DNA of 64,000 nt from Ditylenchus dipsaci (GCA_004194705.1 SADC01000872.1:124001-188000); one strand, 5' to 3'. Positions 11,097 to 23,671 are shown, counted from the first letter of the stretch. Notes: generated by a model not told the origin, from the sequence alone. Numbers and translations: made by a program.

Positions 11097-11770
11097 ACGC
11101 ATTTGAGCCCCCGCATTTGAGCCCCCGCATTTGAGCCCCCCGCATTTGAGCCCGATAGCAAAAGCCGACATTTGAATCACCGTCAAAATTTTGCTCTGTA
11201 GCTCATTAAATGAAGTACGCGACGTTTCGTCCTCAGGACGTTTCGTCCTCAGGCGTTTCGTCTTCAGATCGTTTTGTCCCCAATTCTTATAATCTTACAT
11301 TAACTAAAATAATTGTTCCGCCCTTAAAAAACTCATGCCCAAACACCTGTATGAGATTTTTTTACGTAAATGCACTTTATGGAATAAATAGGCCGTTAAG
11401 TCCTCAACTAAAGGCTTTTCTAACCCGTTTTGGTCACTGGAGCTTTAGAGAATGAAAATGACACTAATTGAATTTGTTGTTTATTCTAGTGTTTCATTTA
11501 AATTGTTGAATGTTGAATAAATTGCTTGCGCATGTACCACTATATTGTTCTATCGTTCTGTTAAAAATCAGATCTTGAAAAAAGCGTGAAACTCTAGGGA
11601 CTTTTAATTACCTCGATCTGAACCTGAAGGGCGAGCGACTAATAAGCCCACCCAAAAAATTAAATGGGGCTCAAATGCGGGGGCTCAAATACGGGGGACT
11701 CAAATGCGGGGGCTCAAATGCGGGGCTCAAATCAAAAGGGCAAATACGTAGTAACCAAAAAAAGTGGTCC
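11097..11770. repeat. Foldback with GAGCCCCCGCATTT clusters at both ends
   Basis: Four GAGCCC(CC)GCATTT units at 11103-11155 face five complementary GGGGGCTCAAAT units at 11665-11735. Just inside the left end is a CGTTTCGTCCTCAG triplication (11221-11275). Confidence 0.6.
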
Positions 11771-11779
11771 GTGTATTAT

Positions 11780-12140
11780 TCCCTGTGTACAATGGAATAG
11801 CGGCGAATAATTCATAAGAAACGTATTGACAACCAGTGAGACGGAAAGTAACACCAACGCATCACAATGGCACGTCCGTTCAAAATTCAAATTCTAGTTC
11901 ACTTTAAAATAAACAAAACGCCAAGATTTTTGAATGACTCCTTTTAGTGATTTTGGGATTTTTAAATTTTTTTTCAATGAATTTTTTTAGCTCTCTCCTG
12001 TTTCGTCCCAAATTGTTTCCGCATAAATCGTTATAGCCAAAAACGTTACATTTTTTATAAATTAGTTTTCTACATATGGTTTTCTAACTAATTTTGTGGA
12101 TATTCTCATTTACAAGTTTACACTCAAATTGATGCTAGAG
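11780..12140. other. AT-rich sequence, no supported feature
   Basis: No open frame, repeat or tRNA that I can support. Confidence 0.4.
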
Positions 12141-12142
12141 AG

Positions 12143-12306
12143 CAGGGCTATATTTTGCGTATAAGGTTGTAAATGACCATGTCTGAAATATTTGCTGAAA
12201 AACCCCCAAAGTTCTAAAAAAAGTCCAGGATTCCGGAAATTTTAGGGTTTTCAGCAAATATTGCAGACATGGTCATTTACAACCTCATGCTCAGAATGTA
12301 GCCCTG
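12143..12306. mobile_element. CAGGGCTA-ended palindromic element
   Basis: Ends CAGGGCTATATTTTG and AGAATGTAGCCCTG with inner arms GTTGTAAATGACCATGTCTG and complement. hAT-like termini, but no 8-bp duplication is evident. A partial relative lies at about 45270-45310. Confidence 0.5.
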
Positions 12307-12499
12307 CAGACATGGTCAGACATTATTTTTTTTCTCGCACCCTATCCAGAATCATGTCCTGAATACGATTTGATACTGCTAGAACAGCGACTTGACTTAC
12401 AGAAACCCTAGTTCTGGAGTAGTTTTGTGTCCCGTATGTTATCCATTTAGTAGTCCCAAGAAAGTGGTACTATGTGATAGTACCAGAGTGGTGTCCTTA

Positions 12500-12940
12500 G
12501 CCGGCTGAGGTTAAACTCAGCCGTCAGCCGGCCGAGGCTGACAGCTGAGTTAAAATTTTGGGCCCGGCTGACGGCTCAGGAAAATTTTTGGAATTCAGCC
12601 GGCTGAGGAAAGTTTTTGTATCATTTTTTTTCTGTTTTTCTCATAATTTATAAGTGTTCAGTTAATAAAAAAAAATCATTGATTAAATTTCCTTCCAGGC
12701 ATAATTTATAAGATATTGCTATTGCAGGCTATTGATCCAGGCTATTGCTCATCATTGAATTGTTGCTCATCATTGAATTAAAGTCAGCCGGCTGAGTTTG
12801 AACTCAGCCGGCTGAGGTTAACTCAGCCTTCGGACGATGAGGCTCAGGTGAGGCTGATGGCTGTTGTAGAAATTTTGGCCCGGCTCACGGCTGAGGCTGA
12901 TGAAAAATTTCAGACCTCAGCCGGCTGAGTCTGGTGGCTG
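12500..12940. repeat. CAGCCGGCTGAG repeat cluster
   Basis: More than ten palindromic CAGCCGGCTGAG-like words with variants in two blocks (12500-12605, 12780-12940). Confidence 0.6.
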
Positions 12941-13096
12941 AGGTAAAATTTCGATCAGTTTTAGCATAAAAATTTAGCTTGTTAGGAACCTTTTTGAAAA
13001 AATGGAGTAGGTATGGGAGCTGAATCAATTACTGAAAAATAATATAACATTTTTGTCCAGCATTGAGCATTTGATCTAATTTGTGTACACAAAGAT

Positions 13097-13102
13097 TTTA
13101 TT
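13097..13102 (-). terminator. Polyadenylation signal of the multi-Kazal gene
   Basis: AATAAA on the minus strand, about 40 nt past the stop codon at 13141-13143. Confidence 0.6.
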
Positions 13103-13140
13103 ACATTTCATTAACTATAAAACACATTGCAGAAGTACAA

Positions 13141-16100
13141 TTATTTCAAGAGATTTTGTTCGGCGTAAGCTGCCGCCTTAAAATTCTGAAAAAAGTAATA
13201 AATACTTTGTAAAATTACTAAACTGATCAACCTTTGCGGTTTTTTGGTTGTGCAGGGGGTGAGGATGAGTGGACTAACAGACCTAAATAATTTTAGAAAA
13301 TTTTGAACTTCGGTATAACTCACACCTTTTAGTGTTCACACATGATTTGAACATAAAATTACATTTGTTTACGTAGGTGTTCCCATGTTGGTCACATACA
13401 GGCTCATAAATATCATCGCACTTATTTTCACAACACCTGCCTGTATACTCCACCATTAGAGTGCTGTTAAGGTTGATCTTTTCAAAAATGCATTTTGTGT
13501 TCTTGAAGTGGCACAGGCTGTAATTTATCAATTTTAAAGCATTAATTTTTTGCTACTGCTTTTTTCTCATTTGTTTAGTGAGCCCAACGGTCTCATCATA
13601 TAAAACTATTATCAACAAGTTTTTGGTATAACCTGGATCATAAATAATTGCTTACCTGGAATGAGTGACACCTAAAAATAAAATACAGAAATATCTCGAA
13701 AGCAAAAATTAAAATTTAAAGAAGCGCAGTTTTTTAGGAAATGACGACGGAATTCACCAGGATCTCGTTTGAGCGTATTTTTATGACTAACAAGGTGATA
13801 AAATGACCAATAAAGTTACCATTTCTTAGACTAATTTGTCAAAATGTCGGTAGTCGAACTTATGATCAGTTCGTTTTTTTTAAATTTTTTGTGGCATTGG
13901 GTTTTTATATAAATTTTTTTGACAATTTTTTAAAAGTGGATAAATAATTTTGCAGCCGAGAATCTTGGCTTCACAATAAGAGGTCGACTTATAGAAAATT
14001 GTCAATAAACTTTATATAAAAATAAAAGTTTATATAAAAGCTTCTTTTGAACAAAAAGAACCAAAATATTTATGACACAACCTAATATCTCAGCAATCAA
14101 GCATTTTTTTTACAGAATCTGGTCTGAGATTTGAATTTGTGAGGAAATTTCACCTGCTAGACTATCTCAGAATATCTTTAGAAAAATTTGATTCGCCAAA
14201 ATTTTGGCGCTACTCGGTTTTAATACCCCTCCGCTTAATAATGGCTACTTGGTTTTACACACACCCTTCTCCCCCCTTCCACAATAATTTAGGCTTAGGC
14301 TTGTAGGTATTAGGCTCAGGGCTTGGCCATTACTAATATCAGCTTTTGCACACCTTTTTTGAAAAAATTAGTTTTGGTACCCCTAAAAAATTAAGGGGGC
14401 GGGGGGGGGGGTTGGTGTTAAAACCGAGTAGCTTTGGGTAAGGGGGCGTTAAAAACGAGTAGCGTCAAAATTTGTTTAAAACTTAGACGGGTAATACGTC
14501 GTTGTAAAAAGTTGCAAAACTATTTCTATACCCAATTTTAGAGTAAAATAATAGCTAAAATGTTTTAAGAATTTCCGGAAAAATGATTCTAAGCGTCATG
14601 ATGTCCTGGAAAGCTACAAACAAACACCTTTGCTGTCACAAACGGCATTTGTCTCATTGGTGTATTGAGTGGGACAGTCTTCTACTTTGCAGCAATCCCC
14701 TAAACCATAGTATTTAGACAAAAGAGCACTAAAAGGGTAGGAATAACACCATAATGGAGATAAAAGAAACTAACCTTCATGTACTACACTTATACTCTTC
14801 TGTTGAATTTTTTGAGCATTGCACTTCTTAAACTCGAAGAAGCACTTATTCCTGAGAGTAACTCCATCAGAGTCACACAATGAATTGGTATGTTCACAGT
14901 CGCCTTTGGGAAACAGGCAACATTCTCCGGCATAGACCAGTCTGAGCAGCTCCCCTCGTCGGTCTGCTTCACATTGTTTGGCTCTGCAATTCGTTTTAAA
15001 GAAAAACGAAAATTTTTAGTTTTGTTACCTAAAATGGCACATGTTCAAATGTGTTTCTTTTCCATCGCATACAGGCTTAAACTCTTGCGAACAACTGGAG
15101 GCATCACAACACTCCCCTTTATAGCCTATGGAAATCTTGACATTGTTACGAAGCAAGGCTAGGCAAGCCTCTTTTTTGAAGAAACACTCATTGATGTGTG
15201 TCCTACCGAGGCTATCGCAGATCTAAATTCTCGAAAATAAAACTGTGATGTTCATGATCCTCCTCATATAACACTAGCCAGAAAAAAAATCATAGTACTA
15301 GTTGGCGCAATAGATTCTCAGCATCTCATAAACGCCCATATTTTTTAAGCCAATTTTGACAAATGCTTTTTGAAATCGTCTTATAAAAAACATACACTTT
15401 TTGCTATACGTTGTCAAAACATTATTTTTTCATAGCCTCGCTGTGGTATGGAATTTCCCTTATCCAGATAATGTGCTTAAAACTAAAAATCTGGAAATCA
15501 CTAACCGGCCGAAAGTTCAGGTCGCAGTTGACGTTCGGACAGCATTCACCTAATTATTTATTTTTTAAAATTTCATAATTTGGTTTGTCAAGTCTCTAGC
15601 TTACCCTTGTAGTCCATTGTCAGATTGCGATTGTTTTTCAAAATGCACATGCTTCTCTCCAAATCACACTTGTTTGCGTAGGTCTTACCATTACTGCCAC
15701 AAATGGGTTCATAAATAGCTGGACAGTCAATAGTGCACTGTAGCTGTTTGCATGCTTTATAGTCTACAAGGCTGAGGTTAAAAGCACTGGCAGTTTTCTC
15801 AGAGAAACATCGATGACGACCAAATTCACACAGGTTCTACAAGCAAAAAGTTTACTCGCCAAACAACTAATTTTAATTGCGATCAGATTTTATGTTGAAT
15901 GGAAACTTATTATTTGTAATGTATTCAATAAAAAGGTTAAAAAATTTGGCTCATTTTCTTTTTTGCTTAAATTTTTGTTTATCTAAAATTTATGTAGTTG
16001 TGTTTAATTTTTTATACATTTATTTTAGCCTTTACAGAAAATAGCGATAGGGTCAATGCTCTCTATAAGATACATCCCTAAAGTTCGTTCCCGCCTTGGG

Positions 16101-19100
16101 CTGACACTTTTTTAACCTGATTTCTGAAATGTTTTGCCGAATGTGATTTGTCAGTCTAGTCGGAAATATCGCAGGAATTCCGATTTTACCGATCGTTGTT
16201 GCAATCGACAAAAGTTTTGCCATTAAGACCCGCGACGCTCTCTATAAGATACACCTAAATCTTAAAAAGGGTTTATCTTATAGAGAGCGTCGACTAACTT
16301 TTTTCTAGAAACGAAACCCACCAAATGAGTGCTTTCTTGACTATCACAAACAGGACTATAATCCAAGGAGCATTCCACGTCGTTGCAGCACTCTCCAGAG
16401 TATAATACCTTGGCTTCTTCTGCCCCTCCATTTTATTAGCATCATTAGCCTGTTGTTCAAAATGACAAAGGTTTTTGTGGGTTGATGGCCAGGTAGGGCA
16501 CACACAGGTTCATATTTGTCCGAACACATAGCACTTGTTTGTGAAGTTGTTGTGCTCAAGCTTTTCAGGTCACTTAATTTCAGAGGCTTTTTCTCCACAA
16601 CTGTAGCATCTGATAGTTGGGAGTCTGAAAAAGTCAGCTGATTTAAAAATAAAAATAATTTAATCGCCTGCTGCTTACCAGCACGAGCCTAGTGACTAAG
16701 GAAGCATCATCATGTGTTTTGTTGCCGTAATGTGCATTTTTAGAAACATTTTGCGGACACACACTCTCCTCTAATTTAGTGTGCGAAATTTTGCTGGCTC
16801 TACATGCGGCTACTTCGTAAAAACACCGATTGCGGTAGATTTTGTCATTATTGTCGCAGACTGGCTGTTCAAGTTGGTTGTGAGATGCGCTTGTGACACA
16901 TTGTTCACTGTCTTTGCAACATTTTCCTGCCTAAGTTTCGAATTACCGTATTTTTTCTGTTGAACGGATATACCGTTTTATTTTTCAACTTTTCGACCCT
17001 ACTATAGAATACCCCCCCCCCCAAAAATCCGACCTTTCAAAACTTAAGTAAAAAGTACCCAATTTATGTCCCAGACCCCCCCCCAAACTCTTCATTAGTC
17101 ACAACTTCCGTACGCTGGCCTACCCCAAGCCTAAGCGCTAAGCCTAAACTTGTTGTTTGCAAGGGTAGTTACAGCATTTTTAAAAGGTCGGATTTTTTGG
17201 GGGGGGGGGTATTCTATAGTAGCGCCAACTTTTCTTAAAAATATGCCCGTTGAGCCTATTACATAGTGCGGATCATTTGAGCTAGTAGGGAAATGTGGAT
17301 TCTTTCTGCCCCAAAACGTGGTCAAAATTTCGAAGACCAGCAAATATGGGTCAATAGCAGGGCTCCGAATGAAAAATTTCAGAAAAAGGACACTTGCGTA
17401 AAAAGGACATTTTGACTATTTTTGAAGTAAAAGGGTCATTTTATCCAGTGCTTGTTGCCATTTTGAAGCGAAAAAAAAAAGATTTTGACTAAAACTTCAA
17501 AAATAAAAAAAGATTTGGGGTTCCAAAAAGGACAAATCTTTTTAAAAAGGACGATTCGGAGCCCTGGTCAATAGAGTAAATAAGGTATATATTCTTTTGG
17601 AATATATGTAGTAAATTAGTCCAAGAACAGTAATGCTAACAACTATTTCACACTAACAACTGATAAAACCAACCTACATAGGCCTCAGTTATGTTATAGC
17701 CAAATTTGATCTCATAGATGCAGCGAAGCATCTCGAATTCACACCTCGAAAATTAAAGCTTAAAAAAGCAATAAGGCTTAAAGTAAAAATGTTTACTTCG
17801 ATTTAGTTTCGCCACTTTGATCACAGACGAACAATGAATCATTGGTTTCTTTGTTAGGCTCAATGATTGGGCAGGGTGTGTTTAAGCACAGCTGACACTC
17901 TCCTGAATTTCCTCCTACACGATTGTATGCTAATAACTGTGAAAAAACCTCTGAATATTATTTCCAACTCTTTGTTATTGCTGCACTGCTCCTGCTTAAA
18001 GCTGCAGAAGTTGGGGTAAGTGTGAAAGTCCGAGCCACAGTATGCATCATAGTCTGTAGTGCTACAGTTGGCATTGAACTCACTACATTCATCTGGACTG
18101 CTGGTCAAGGGAGGTGTGGTTTTGGAGGTAGAGAGTGTTTGGCATTGATCATCCTCCACAATCCTTAAGGTCCTGCCTTGTTGGGCAGCCAAACAGTGAG
18201 CATGAGCAAATTTACATTCATTGCTGAAAAAAACTTTTTATCACAATTACTTTATAATCGAGTCTTTGACCAGCCATATATTGGGCTAAAATGTGTTTTA
18301 AAGGATAATTGTAATCACAAATTCGTGTTGACGATTATTCTTTATTAAAAAAGAATTAATTTTAATGTGGTTTATGGCTAGACTTGACCGTATAATATTG
18401 AGTCAGGCTAAAGTATGGAACCTACTCATGCAAGTTGCCTTCACTGTCACATATTCGGCGATCTTCTTTAGAGGAATGGTCACATCTGCGTTCCGGACAC
18501 TCTGCAATAGCACCACCCAATACTGCTGCCATTGTAGTAGTAGTAGTAATTGTTGTTGGTGCTGGAGCTGCAGTTGTTGTGGTAGTACTAGTAGGGAAGG
18601 CTTGCGAGCTTGTAGACAATATTGTCTGTGTAGCAAGAGTAGTAGTAACAAAAGAAGATGGAAGTAAAGTTGTAGACCCTGGTGTTGTTGTAGAATTTTG
18701 CCCTTTAGGCACATCTCCACAAGCCCTCAGAGACCTCAACCAGCCAGCATTGTCTGTTTTACTCTGAAATTAAAAAGATAACTACCACCACTACCATGTC
18801 AACTACCATCACTACCATTCTCCTATGATGACAGTTGAACATTTGGAAAGTACACAGGTTGGGATGCGTCAGACCATTGGTGTCACAAACCTACAAAACC
18901 AGACCGCAGCTTAGTAAGGAAGTTTAAATTCAAATGATATAGTCAAATTCGGACAATGTTTTTTAGGGCATAAAAAACTTTTGGGTCGAAAAATTAGGGG
19001 AGAAAGCTGATTCGCCGTCGTGATATTCGCCGTTGACAAAATCCGCCAATAACAATATTCACCGTCGACGATTTTCGCCGTCCGCTTTATTTGCCATTGA

Positions 19101-22100
19101 CAAAATTCGGCGTCGGCTTAATTGGCCTTCGACGAAATTCGCCGTCAGATCAATTAGCCGGCTATGCTGGCTTATTCTTGACATTATTTTCAGCAGTTCG
19201 TGGCGGGTCAGGAAATTTGCGACGTCGAATTTCGTCGACGGCGAAGTTTGTCAACGGCAAATAAAGCCGACGGCGAATTTTGTCGACGGCAAATTTTCGA
19301 CGGCAAATTGTGTCAACGGCGAATACCGCGACTGCGAATCAGCCCTCTCCCAAAACTAGCGGGTCAAAAAGACTTTTTTCTAGGGTTGTCCGAGGGAAAA
19401 TTCCGGTAAAAAAGATCATTTTTTCCCGGAAAATTCCCGGGAAAAAATGATTTGGGAAAAAATAAAGAAATTACGGGAAAAATGAATTTGAATACGATCT
19501 TGTTTCAGTACGACAAAGTGTACTCTAAATCAGAACTTTTCTGATAAATCAGAGTACTTACGAGCTCTGTTATACTCCCATTTTGAAATGTTTACGTTGT
19601 GCTTTCTGATCTCTTGAAAATGGAAGCTTAATTGGAGTTGGCAATTTTTCGACGAAAGCAAAGAAGAGATCAATGGCAAGACCGTAGCTGTAGCTTATTG
19701 CAAGTTCTGCACTCAGCGCTATCGGGACAATGCGACAAGAATGACGAAGCACCTCATTGTGAGTATTTAAGCAGTTATTTTCTTTCAGCCCATTTTTCTC
19801 TTTAAGAACAGTGTCGAAAGGTTGGACAGGAAGACCGTAAGACCATCAACATGCTGGCTGGGACCAAGCAGAAGACAGATGAGCCTCCATCGAAAATTGC
19901 CAAGAGGACTGAGTCATCGACGCCGGAATAGCAAGCTTCATGGATCGCGTCTCAGAGAGGGAACAAGACGAGCTTGACATCTTGCTGACTAAGGTTGGTT
20001 CTTTGTGCGATTTGGTTATTAATGATTTTAAGCTTTTGCCAACTTCCTGGACAATCCTTTCTTCAAGCAGATGATGAACAAGATGCGCCCGTCTTACAAG
20101 CTTCCATCGCGACAAGACAAGTATCCAAGGGTGCTCATTCCAGCCAAATTCAATCGAGTGAAAAGCAGTTTGGATGAGGCTAGAAGCAAAGCGTACTTCC
20201 TGGCAATCTCTTCAGATGGGTGGTCAGATATCAACCGGAATCGCCTAATCAGCATCATTGTGCGTGCGCCGCAGCCTTTCCTTTTTACAACAATCGATGC
20301 CACTTTGGACGCGCACACGAATAAAGTTTTGCTGTACACGCGTATTTGGATTCCGGTTGAGTGTCGTTAAAAGGCAATAAATTCTTTTTTCCCGGAAATT
20401 TTCCCGGGAAAATTCCCACGATCATTTTTTCCCGGGAAAATGACAACCCTACTTTTTTCGGATCAAACCGATTTATTTTTGGGACAAAAAGGACTGTTTT
20501 TGAATACTTAATTAGACTCTTTTTGTCTCGAAATGAAGTCGCTTTGACCCGAAAAAAAGTCTTTTTGACCCATCTAATTTTTGACCTAAAAAGTCTTTTT
20601 GCCCCCAAAGAAGCTTTGTCCGTCAAATTCAATTTTCGTTAGGACGCCCTCACCGGTTTGTATTGTTTGGAGCACTTATGTGGACACTCCTCCTGATTCA
20701 ATTGGAATACAGGCGAGATTATTTGGCAAGCTCCTATGTGTACCAGAATCCTCTGCTCTTGATCTCTCAATTTGCGCTCACAATTCCATTCAGCAAACAA
20801 GCATATGCTTTGGTGGGTTTGGTTAAAGTTGTCACAAACGGGCAAAACGTCGTTTTGATCTTCTTGGCCACATAGCTTGCATATGCTGGTTCTAGAGGCT
20901 TGGGACTCATTATCTGGCTCTCGTCTTCTAGCCTACATTATGAGCATTGAGAAAGGCTGTGGTTAAGATTTGAAATAGTTCTTATATGACTAATTTTTTG
21001 AATTTTTAAAATAAAATAACAAAATTTGGCTAAAAAAGCTGCTACAAGTTTAATGAATGAATATTTTTCTTACATATTTTCCACATTTTCCATAATAAGC
21101 GATTTTCAAGGGTTGAGTTGTGTCCGTCCATCCAGTTTGAGTGTTATTGTCGGAATAAGCATTGACTTTGCCCTTACTTAATTTATCAAGCTTGCACACA
21201 TGAAACCGAAAGAGGCACTCGTTTTTATGGGTTGTGTTCTGCAAAGCGAACACATTTGAATCTGTTTGGCAAGTCCCGCAAAAAATCACCCACTTGAGTG
21301 TCACAAACTGGGTCCCACACCTTGTCACAGCTTTGTGCCGAACAGTAATACTCTGGTGTTGCTGCTGTGCTATTAGCCTCCTACAATAAACAAATAAATA
21401 AAAATAAAGCCCAACCAAGAGGTATATCTGACCAGTCCATAGCTATCTACTATTGCGTCAGGTATAGCAATAGGTATTGTATCCTTATTAATAGGTACTA
21501 CTGCACGTGACCCCTCATCTGTTGAGCCACCCACAAAAGAAGTTGCAGCGTTGACTACTACTCCGGGAAAAGTCTTGGTTTGTCCGAAATAAATTTAGCA
21601 GCTCCAAGTTTCTAAACTTAAGCTTGTGTAAATTCTAGGGTTGTACAATGGGAATATTCCCGGAACATTGGGAATATTCCCGGGTTTCCCGGTATTTTCC
21701 CTATATTGGGAATATTCCCGGAATATTCCCAATATAGGGGAAAATACCGGAAATATTCCCGGGTTTTCTATATTTCCGCGAATTTCTACAACTCTAGTAA
21801 ATTCATAAGGATGTGTCAAATTAGATAAAAATGATAGAAGAATTCTTACCCATTGGTTATGGTCTGTTGCTGCTGGGTCGTTATCATCACCAAACACACC
21901 CACAGCTTGCTCTAACTTCACTTCTGCAGTGCTGCTACTGTTGCTAACAGGCTCTGAGACAGTAGTAGTTTCCAGACTAGTAGTGACTGGTTCATTGTTA
22001 CTGCGGTCCATTATAGTGCCACTGCTGCCATTGTTAGCTTCAGACACTGCAGCAAAGAACTGTTTGACTGAATGGATTTGTTTCTCGATAATTTTCTCGT

Positions 22101-23168
22101 TCTCCAGAGCAGTTGTCGCCTTTTGAGACAGGAAGTGGTCTGGCACTGCAGTGGTTGGCCTTTTTAATGGAGAGGAAGGTTGGTTGTTGTCTGCAGACAA
22201 GTCTTCCGGCTCTTGTTGCTGATTGGCGAAGAACCAGCGTTTTCGACTGGGTGCTCGCAGATCTGCAAATATTTTTAGCAGAGTTTTTGTCTCTGCCTAG
22301 TATCATTTCACACCCACCAAATTGTTGTTGTTCCTCAGATGTCTGAGTGCCTCCTTCACACCTACCGGCATGAGCGATTTGTAGAGCGGGCAAGCCACGA
22401 GACAAAATCCGGCAGTTGGTTAGATCAAACCTGTAATGTGCCTACATTACATTCATTTTAACGGCAATTTTCGCGCAATAATATATGTAACTATTTACTT
22501 GCAGAAGTTTTTGTGAGTAACCCCCTTGGTGTCACAAATAGGCTGGGCGATTTCGTCGCAGAAAAAGTCACACTGTCTTCTGCCCAAGGGTCGATTGGCT
22601 TCAAACTTGATGTCAGTTGAGTTGTTAGCCGTCGATGGAGCTGTGGAATTATTGGAGAAGTGGCTACTACTTATAGGCACAGCACACTTGCCTTTGCTGG
22701 CCAGTTTGAGATGGACACCATTTCTCTTCTTCTGTATGCACTTGTGAAACTCGAATATGCACTCGTTCTCGTGAGACATTCCTTAATTTGCGTAAAATTT
22801 ATTTTCCCCTTTAAACTATTTGAACAATTTTGTTTGCATTGACAATTCCGTGAATTAGTATTTGTAGAAATCATTCTATCATACTGTTGCATCAGTCTAT
22901 AACTTTCTCACTATTTCTTAAACAAAGAAACCTTTGTCATCACAAACAGGATCCAAAATAGCGGCACAGAGTTGGACATGGGACAGCACGCTCCAGAATA
23001 GTCCACTTTGAGATCTAAAATACCCGTGTTTTATTAATGTTTTACACATGAAAATTAACAAGTTGAAACCTGTTTTCTGTTTTTGAAAACAGTTTAATAT
23101 GCACTCATTTTCATAGGTCTGTGAGTCAGTGCCACACATTGGCTTGAAAATACGGCTGCATTGACAAT
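13141..23168 (-). CDS. Multi-Kazal secreted protein, 3' part of gene (about 18 Kazal-like domains)
   Basis: Kazal domains are disulfide-bonded modules of extracellular serine-protease inhibitors and matrix proteins. Exons, N to C: 23070-23168, 22932-23014, 22499-22781, 22318-22430, 21850-22262, 21433-21573, 21294-21380, 21074-21238, 20654-20932, 18816-18890, 18426-18763, 17949-18223, 17797-17914, 17674-17744, 16679-16926, 16322-16624, 15605-15836, 15506-15549, 15029-15222, 14775-14983, 14628-14699, 13656-13671 (16 nt), 13324-13517, 13141-13185; about 1365 codons. Each domain follows C-x3-5-C, then PVCD, then THxNxCxF, then a closing GECC that runs into the next domain (examples: YEPICGSNGKTYANKC, PVCDTNGLTHPNLC). 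Two non-Kazal linkers occur: an acidic/Ser-rich one (21433-22262) and a Thr-rich mucin-like one (18426-18763). The last domain is cut short and the protein ends NFKAAAYAEQNLLK. Frameshifts at 16431-16434, 16496-16498 and 22980-22982 are each cured by one added base. The junction 16679/16624 is out of phase. The signal peptide and first exons lie upstream of 23168 and were not found. No other domain type is visible, so agrin or follistatin identity is not supported. Confidence 0.85.
14200..14475. repeat. Dispersed repeat family G, copy 1
   Basis: Inverted edges GCTACTCGGTTTTAATACCC and TTAAAACCGAGTAGC. The middle carries TTTAGGCTTAGGCTTGTAGG and GGCTCAGGGC, also found at about 60130-60375. In an intron of the Kazal gene. 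Confidence 0.5.
16050..16292. repeat. Partial pogo-like foldback
   Basis: CTCTCTATAAGATACA near 16059 is paired with TATCTTATAGAGAG at 16272-16287. The internal AAAGTTCGTTCCCGCCTTGG and GGAATTCCGATTTTACCGAT match 36617-37041, 39446-39869 and 49337-49720. The outer ends are not intact. Confidence 0.5.
16965..17225. repeat. Dispersed repeat family F, copy 1
   Basis: Ends CTACTATAGAATACCCCCC and GGGGGTATTCTATAGTAG with C/G homopolymers of 9-11; relative at 41281-41505. Lies in a Kazal-gene intron. Confidence 0.6.
17358..17566 (+). mobile_element. hAT-like MITE with 8-bp target duplication GTCAATAG
   Basis: Ends CAGGGCTCCGAAT and ATTCGGAGCCCTG; GTCAATAG at 17350-17357 and 17567-17574. The body matches 3861-4071. 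Confidence 0.87.
19000..19345. repeat. ATTCGCCGTCGAC-type repeat palindrome
   Basis: Repeated TTCGCCGTCG/CGACGGCGAA words, forward to about 19160 and complementary from about 19215, forming a foldback immediately left of the hAT element. Confidence 0.55.
19381..20451 (+). mobile_element. hAT-type DNA transposon, internally degraded, with exact 8-bp target duplication
   Basis: The ends are TAGGGTTGTC at 19381-19390 and its exact reverse complement GACAACCCTA at 20442-20451. The flanking 8-mers are identical: CTTTTTTC at 19373-19380 and 20452-20459. The subterminal regions carry many TTCCCGGGAAAA-like motifs. Inside are the BED zinc-finger and DUF659-like parts of a hAT transposase, but only about 1.07 kb remain, so the element is non-autonomous. 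It sits in an intron of the multi-Kazal gene in the opposite orientation to that gene. Confidence 0.88.
19636..20360 (+). pseudogene. hAT transposase remnant (BED zinc finger and DUF659-like segment)
   Basis: About 19640-19757 encodes a BED zinc-finger-like segment (YCKFCTQRYRDNATRMTKHL), with the Cys pair and a downstream His. The stretch 19810-19993 continues as basic and acidic linker in two frames with a stop between them. About 20036-20340 reads FANFLDNPFFKQMMNKMRPS and later ISSDGWSDINRNRLISIIV, the DGWS-type core of DUF659 in hAT transposases. The catalytic C-terminal region and the hAT dimerisation domain are missing before the right terminus, so the gene cannot be functional. It is a passenger within the 19381-20451 element. 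Confidence 0.75.
21636..21796. mobile_element. hAT-like MITE with 8-bp target duplication GTAAATTC
   Basis: Ends TAGGGTTGTACAATGGG and CTACAACTCTA; GTAAATTC at 21628-21635 and 21797-21804. The body is made of GGGAATATTCCCGG palindromes. In a Kazal-gene intron. Confidence 0.82.
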
Positions 23169-23241
23169 CTAAACTACTAGTATTTTTTGATGTTAGTTTA
23201 ACTGTGAGACCAGCTTCACAACTGTGAGACCAGCTCGCTTA

Positions 23242-23671
23242 GGCCTCAAACACAATGAGGAGTCTGTTTGCGGATGCTAAATCAGATTTGTAAGTCGGGA
23301 AAGGCCATAACTTTTTTTTTCAATTTTGAAAAAATTTTCTGTTATTACTGTCTTGTAGCTAAGATTCAGGGTTACCAAATGAGCCTTTTATAAAGTAGAT
23401 ATTCTTCAAAAAATTGAGATAAAAATGTAAGACTCCGCACAATACTCCTGACTAGAATTTTAGTCAGGAATCTTGGGCGGAGTCTTACATTTTTATCTCA
23501 ATTTTTGAAGAACATCTATTTTATGAAATGCTCATCTGGTAGCTCTGAATTTTAGCTACAAGATTATGATAACAGAAAATTTTTTGAAGAATTGAAAAAA
23601 AGTTGTGGCCTTTCCCGACTTACAAATCTGATTTAGCATCCGCAAACAGACTCCTCATTGTGTTTGAGGCC
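23242..23671. mobile_element. 430-bp palindromic Harbinger-like element with TTA duplication
   Basis: Ends GGCCTCAAACACAATGAGG and complement; TTA at 23239-23241 and 23672-23674. Arms are near-identical throughout. Just upstream of the first Kazal exon visible. Confidence 0.72.

Noticed and set aside
14281..14330. TTAGGC-like words suggesting interstitial telomere repeat
   Set aside because: Only two or three imperfect units, part of dispersed repeat family G; not enough for a telomeric tract.
14700..14737. Alternative acceptor giving a longer 14628-14737 exon
   Set aside because: It is out of phase with the upstream donor; the acceptor before 14699 restores EGDCCKVEDC in phase.
18422..18739. 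Long open frames on both strands with Cys/Ser-rich or Gln/Leu-rich content
   Set aside because: These are shadows of the Thr-rich linker codons of the Kazal gene (ACA/ACT repeats).
21239..21293. Apparent frameshift in the fourth Kazal domain
   Set aside because: Removing a 55-nt GT-AG intron joins PVCDTQ to NTTHKNEC in phase, so no frameshift is needed.
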